A stretch of DNA of 64,000 nt, from the NCBI RefSeq assembly GCF_004684245.1, contig NZ_CP038452.1:1598796-1662795 (forward strand), written 5' to 3'. Below, one piece after another: positions 60,702 through 64,000 of the stretch (within the stretch, counting starts at the first letter, position 1; the number at the start of each line of letters is the position of its first letter). The stretch is from Thermus caldilimi. GTDB taxonomy: Bacteria > Deinococcota > Deinococci > Deinococcales > Thermaceae. Both the position numbers and the translations under genes were made by a program. The notes under the pieces are model-generated. The model searched no databases. It was given only the letters and a program-made list of their open reading frames with translations, and was not told the origin of the DNA.

Positions 60702-62030
60702 ATGAAACACCCTCCTGGCCTTAAGGGTTTTCTCCTGGCCCTATCCTTGCTTTTGGGCCTCCTGATCCTGTCCACAGGGGTGGGCATCCTGGGGTATCTG
60801 GCCCTCGAGGCCTACCTGGCCCCTCCAGGCTGGACCATCCTGGTCCTGGCCCTTCTGGTGCTGGTGCCGGGGGCCATCCTGGTGGGACACCTCTTTCCTT
60901 GGCTCACCGACTGGTACTATTTCCTCCCCGCTCTTTCCTTTCTTTTGGTCTTCACCCTCTACCCCATCGCCCTCACGGTTTACCTGGCCTTCACCGACTA
61001 CTCGGGGGCCCGAAGCGGCTTCCCCGACCGCTCCACGGAAACCCGGGTGGTGCGGCAAGAAGGTGCTCGCCTTCTCCTGGAGGAGCCCGTCCAGGAAGCG
61101 TTCCGCTGCAATCTCTGCCAGGGAGAACCGGTGGAGGTCTATGCGGAGGGCCACCGCGCCCGGGCCAGGATCCTCGAGGCTGAGGGAAACACCTTGGTCC
61201 TAGACCGCACCCCGCCCTTTCAGGCCGCCTTTGTGGCCAAGGTGAATGCCTTCCGCTTCGTGGGCCTTAGAAACTTCAGCTTCATCCTCTCCCAGGCCAG
61301 CAAGGCCCTTTTCCCCGTCTTCGCCTGGAACGTGGTCTTCGCCTTAAGCACCGTGCTCCTGAACGCCCTCTTGGGCCTTATATTGGGCCTTGTCCTCAAC
61401 AACAAAGCCTTAAAGCTAAGAAACTTCTACCGCACGGTACTCATCGTCTCCTGGGCCTTGCCGGGGGTGATCACGGTACAGGTTTTCGTGGCCCTCCTTA
61501 ACTACAACTTCGGGGCCATCAACCGCCTCCTAGGGGTCTTGGGCATCTACCCCATCCCCTGGCTCAACGACCCCGATTGGGCCAAGGTGGCCATCCTCCT
61601 GGTGAACCTCTGGCTTGGCTTCCCCTACATGATGACCGCCACCTTGGGGGCTCTTTCCACCATCCCCGACGAGCTCTACGAGGCCGCCAAGGTGGATGGG
61701 GCCACTCCCTGGCAGGCCCTATGGGGCATCACCCTGCCCCTTCTGGAAAAGCCCATGGTGCCCATCCTCCTCTCCTCCTTCGCCTTCAACTTCAACAACT
61801 TCTACATCATCTACCTCCTTACCGGCGGAGGCCCGGCCCAGGAAGGCCGCTTGGCCACGGCCCAGGCCACGGACATCCTCATCTCCTGGGCTTACAAGAC
61901 CGCCTTCAGCGCCGAGGGGCAATCCGCCTACGGCCTGGGGGCGGCCATCAGCCTCCTCATCTTTGCCATCACCGTGGCCATCAGCCTGGTGAACTTCCGC
62001 ATCACCGGGGCCCTAAGGGAGGTGAGGTAG
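60702..62030 (+). CDS. malF: maltose-type ABC transporter permease MalF
   Basis: 442 residues, about eight membrane helices. A periplasmic loop at 105-180 contains FRCNLCQGEPVEVYAEGHRA, with an unusual CxxC pair. The core permease domain follows (AWNVVFALSTVLLNALLGL, about 205-225) and the EAA loop ELYEAAKVDGATPWQALWGI near 325-344. It forms the channel with MalG. It directly abuts malG (stop, then GTG). The CxxC in the loop may form a disulfide. Confidence 0.9.
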   Translation: MKHPPGLKGFLLALSLLLGLLILSTGVGILGYLALEAYLAPPGWTILVLALLVLVPGAILVGHLFPWLTDWYYFLPALSFLLVFTLYPIALTVYLAFTDYSGARSGFPDRSTETRVVRQEGARLLLEEPVQEAFRCNLCQGEPVEVYAEGHRARARILEAEGNTLVLDRTPPFQAAFVAKVNAFRFVGLRNFSFILSQASKALFPVFAWNVVFALSTVLLNALLGLILGLVLNNKALKLRNFYRTVLIVSWALPGVITVQVFVALLNYNFGAINRLLGVLGIYPIPWLNDPDWAKVAILLVNLWLGFPYMMTATLGALSTIPDELYEAAKVDGATPWQALWGITLPLLEKPMVPILLSSFAFNFNNFYIIYLLTGGGPAQEGRLATAQATDILISWAYKTAFSAEGQSAYGLGAAISLLIFAITVAISLVNFRITGALREVR

Positions 62031-63350
62031 GTGCGGCGACTTCTGGCCTTCCTCCTCGTGGGCCTCGCCCTTTACGGGGTCTATTGGTTTGCCCTAAACC
62101 GGCTCTTTGACGCGGGCTCCTACCGCAAGCAGGTGGCCTTCGGCAGCGTCTTCGTGCCCTATGGCTGGGCCTATGCCCTGGGCATCCTTTTGGGCCTGGT
62201 TCTTCTCGTCCTCCTCTACAGCCTGGCCTACACCGTGCTGGCCAACCGCATCCAGGGGCGCAAGCGAAGCCCCTGGCCCCTTTTCTGGCAGGGGGTGACC
62301 CACCTCTTCCTCTGGATCCTGATCCTGTTGGTCTACTACCCCGTGGTGCAGGTGGTGGCCGCAAGCTTTGACCCCACCAACAACCTCTTCAGCTTCCGCA
62401 GGCCGGACACGGGGTTTCTCCTTTTGGACGCCAAGGTCATCCCCTACGTGCCCGAGCCCTCCTTGGAAAACTACGCCAAGCTGGTGGAGGGGGTGGTGCT
62501 TTACCCCTACCAGGTGGGCCTTCTCCTCCTCGGGGGGCTCGCCCTCCTGGGCGTGGCCCTCATCGGCCTCCTGAGGCGGCTTCTAACCCCGGAGGACTGG
62601 ATGGACCTCTGGCAGGGAAGGCTCCTCCTCCTCTTGGCCCTGGCGGTCTTCGCTTTGGCCCTCACCCTTTCCCCCAAGCAGTTCACCGGGCAGGGCACCG
62701 AGGCCAAGTTCCTGCTTTGGGTGCGCAACACCTTCCTCATCTCCGGGCTTACGGGACTCCTCGCCGTGTTGCTCACCGCCACCGCGGGCTACGCCTTCGC
62801 CCGCTTTCGCCACCTGCCCGGCCGCTACCCCGTGCTCCTCTTCTTCATCTTCGTGCAGATGTTCCCCGGATTTCTGGCCTTGGTGGCCATCTACTACCTC
62901 CTTTCCCGGCTGGATCTCCTGAACACCTTCACCGGGCTGGTGCTGGCCTACTCCGGGGGAATCATCAGCTTCGGCACCTGGGTGTACAAGGGGTACCTGG
63001 AAAGCATCAGCCCGAGCCTCGAGGAGGCAGCCATGGTGGACGGGGCCACCAAGTGGCAGGTCTTCACCAAGATCCTCCTCCCCCTTTCCGCCCCCATGTT
63101 CGTCTTCATCTTCCTCCTCCAGTTCGTGGGCACCTACTCGGAGTTCGTTCTGGCCAACCTGGTCCTCACGGGGGTGGAAAGCTGGAACGTGGGCGTGGGG
63201 CTTCGGAGCTTCACCACCGGCCAGTTCCAGACCAAGTGGGGGATCTTCGCCGCGGCCAGCGTCCTCGGTTCCTTGCCCATCCTCTTCCTCTTCTACGGCT
63301 TCCAGCAGTACTTCGTTTCCGGGTACACCGCAGGGGCGGTGAAGGAGTAG
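62031..63350 (+). CDS. malG: maltose-type ABC transporter permease MalG, long form
   Basis: 439 residues versus about 280-300 in most MalG. Extra N-terminal helices and a loop (about 1-225) include YPVVQVVAASFDPTNNLFSF and a second hydrophobic pair (VGLLLLGGLALLGVALIGLL). The usual core has NTFLISGLTGLLAVLLTATA near 230-250, the EAA loop EAAMVDGATKWQVFTKILLP and the terminal FQQYFVSGYTAGAVKE. GTG start with GGGAGGTGAGGTAG upstream. The ATPase gene is not in view, so a shared ATPase may serve it. Confidence 0.9.
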   Translation: MRRLLAFLLVGLALYGVYWFALNRLFDAGSYRKQVAFGSVFVPYGWAYALGILLGLVLLVLLYSLAYTVLANRIQGRKRSPWPLFWQGVTHLFLWILILLVYYPVVQVVAASFDPTNNLFSFRRPDTGFLLLDAKVIPYVPEPSLENYAKLVEGVVLYPYQVGLLLLGGLALLGVALIGLLRRLLTPEDWMDLWQGRLLLLLALAVFALALTLSPKQFTGQGTEAKFLLWVRNTFLISGLTGLLAVLLTATAGYAFARFRHLPGRYPVLLFFIFVQMFPGFLALVAIYYLLSRLDLLNTFTGLVLAYSGGIISFGTWVYKGYLESISPSLEEAAMVDGATKWQVFTKILLPLSAPMFVFIFLLQFVGTYSEFVLANLVLTGVESWNVGVGLRSFTTGQFQTKWGIFAAASVLGSLPILFLFYGFQQYFVSGYTAGAVKE

Positions 63351-63354
63351 CCCC

Positions 63355-64000
63355 ATGGCCCATTACCACGACCTCGAGCACATCCATCCCCCCCTGCCCG
63401 AGCTGGGAGAAGAGGTGACCCTCTACCTGGAAACCGAGGCCAAGGAAGGGCTCCTCCTGTACGAAAAGGACGGGGAGATCCACAAAAAACCCATGGAACG
63501 GGCCACGGGGGGCCTAAGGGTGCGGGTTTCCGTGCACGCAAGCCCCTTTCGCTACTGCTTCCTCCTGCCCGAGGGCTTCTTGGGCAGCCACGGCCTGGAA
63601 AAAACCCTTCCCCGCTACGACCATTTTTTTCACCTCCTGGCGGGATCCCTTCCCCCCTGGTGGGCCCTGGGCACCGTCTATTACCAGATCTTCCCCGACC
63701 GCTTCCGCCAGGGGCGAAAGGAGCTTGCCCCCAAGGATGGGGAATGGCTTCTCATGGGCAGGCCCATCCGCAAGAAGGCCTGGAACGAACCCCCGGGCCC
63801 GGAGGGATCGTGGGAGTTCTACGGAGGAGACCTCTTGGGCATCCTGGAAGCCCTTCCCCACCTGGAGGCCTTGGGGGTGGAAACCCTTTACCTTACGCCC
63901 ATCTTCCAAAGCCCAAGTAGCCACCGCTACGACACGGAAGACTACCTGCGGGTGGACCCCCACCTGGGAGGAGAGGAGGCCCTGGAAGCCCTCTTCCAGG
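63355..64000 (+). CDS. GH13 alpha-amylase-family enzyme, N-terminal part (3' truncated by window)
   Basis: The frame is open from ATG 63355 to the window end (215 codons). Residues 1-100 form a beta-sandwich domain as in neopullulanase/cyclomaltodextrinase. The barrel begins TVYYQIFPDRFRQG near 109-122 and contains GGDLLGILEALPHLEALGVE and LYLTPIFQSPSSHRYDTEDY (GH13 region around the first conserved strand). It would hydrolyse maltodextrins, fitting its position after malEFG. AGGAG precedes the ATG. Catalytic residues lie beyond the window. Confidence 0.87.
   Translation, partial: MAHYHDLEHIHPPLPELGEEVTLYLETEAKEGLLLYEKDGEIHKKPMERATGGLRVRVSVHASPFRYCFLLPEGFLGSHGLEKTLPRYDHFFHLLAGSLPPWWALGTVYYQIFPDRFRQGRKELAPKDGEWLLMGRPIRKKAWNEPPGPEGSWEFYGGDLLGILEALPHLEALGVETLYLTPIFQSPSSHRYDTEDYLRVDPHLGGEEALEALFQ

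Noticed and set aside
1-64000. tRNA, rRNA, CRISPR array, insertion sequence or prophage
   Set aside because: No cloverleaf-like intergenic sequence, no direct-repeat/spacer pattern, and no transposase, integrase or phage protein among the supported genes. Intergenic space is too short for most.

Overview
The window looks like a chromosomal segment of a Thermus species. GC is very high (about two thirds or more by eye) and third codon positions are almost all G or C. GTG and TTG starts are common and genes are packed with ATGA/GTGA/TTGA overlaps. About twenty genes have a TANNNT -10 hexamer only 6-10 nt before the start codon, the leaderless layout known from Deinococcus-Thermus. The gene families also fit Thermus: Lpt-type export proteins, arginine decarboxylase for unusual polyamines, a maltose/trehalose ABC system and a UbiD-family decarboxylase. 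I saw no rRNA, tRNA, CRISPR, insertion sequence, phage gene or origin. No gene-free stretch exceeds 300 bases; the longest (3099-3378) holds a terminator, a hairpin and a promoter.

Layout. 1-3098: 3' end of an HrpB-type helicase, an SCP2-like protein and a zinc alcohol dehydrogenase. 3379-9392: a stress-type protein, then a coupled envelope operon lptF-lptG-lptD-like-lipoprotein. 9396-12424: an SDR, VanZ-like, VOC/epimerase and FAD dehydrogenase cluster with frame problems. 12587-18004 (minus): Fe-S protein, DAHP synthase/chorismate mutase, tatC, tatA, glmU, trmB. 18056-22613: a broken DUF4388-like gene, UbiD, YraN, a PASTA protein and a small FAD protein. 22646-27370: SDR, alanyl-tRNA editing protein, a HEPN-MNT pair coupled to an rRNA pseudouridine synthase, VanW and a cupin. 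27370-32417 (minus): topA, a CoA-transferase, alanine dehydrogenase. 32504-39205: DUF456, thioredoxin-fold protein, lgt, C-S lyase, Hsp20, rhodanese, metallo-hydrolase, coiled-coil zinc ribbon, OsmC, metalloenzyme. 39291-42918: ferric ABC importer. 43725-47889 (minus): oligopeptide ABC importer without ATPase genes. 48019-59287: Fe-S assembly, peptidase, prs, hydrolase, DUF72, speA, GGDEF, metK, murI, LOG, rdgB, DUF155-like. 59384-64000: maltose-type ABC importer (malE, malF, malG) and the start of a GH13 amylase.

The main points are these. (1) Four loci appear frame-disrupted; three are restored by adding one base to a C/G tract of 5-6 bases. This suggests homopolymer miscalls or real slippage-type mutations. 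(2) A mirror-image promoter drives the alanyl-tRNA editing gene and the HEPN-MNT-rsuA operon, with the two -10 boxes superimposed. (3) A lipoprotein coupled to the LptD-like gene is a candidate partner protein. (4) The palindrome CCTCGAGG occurs about 55 times by eye count, far above chance and in frame as Leu-Glu wherever I checked phase. (5) All three importer operons carry a stem-loop just after the binding-protein gene, and likely operators precede two of them.
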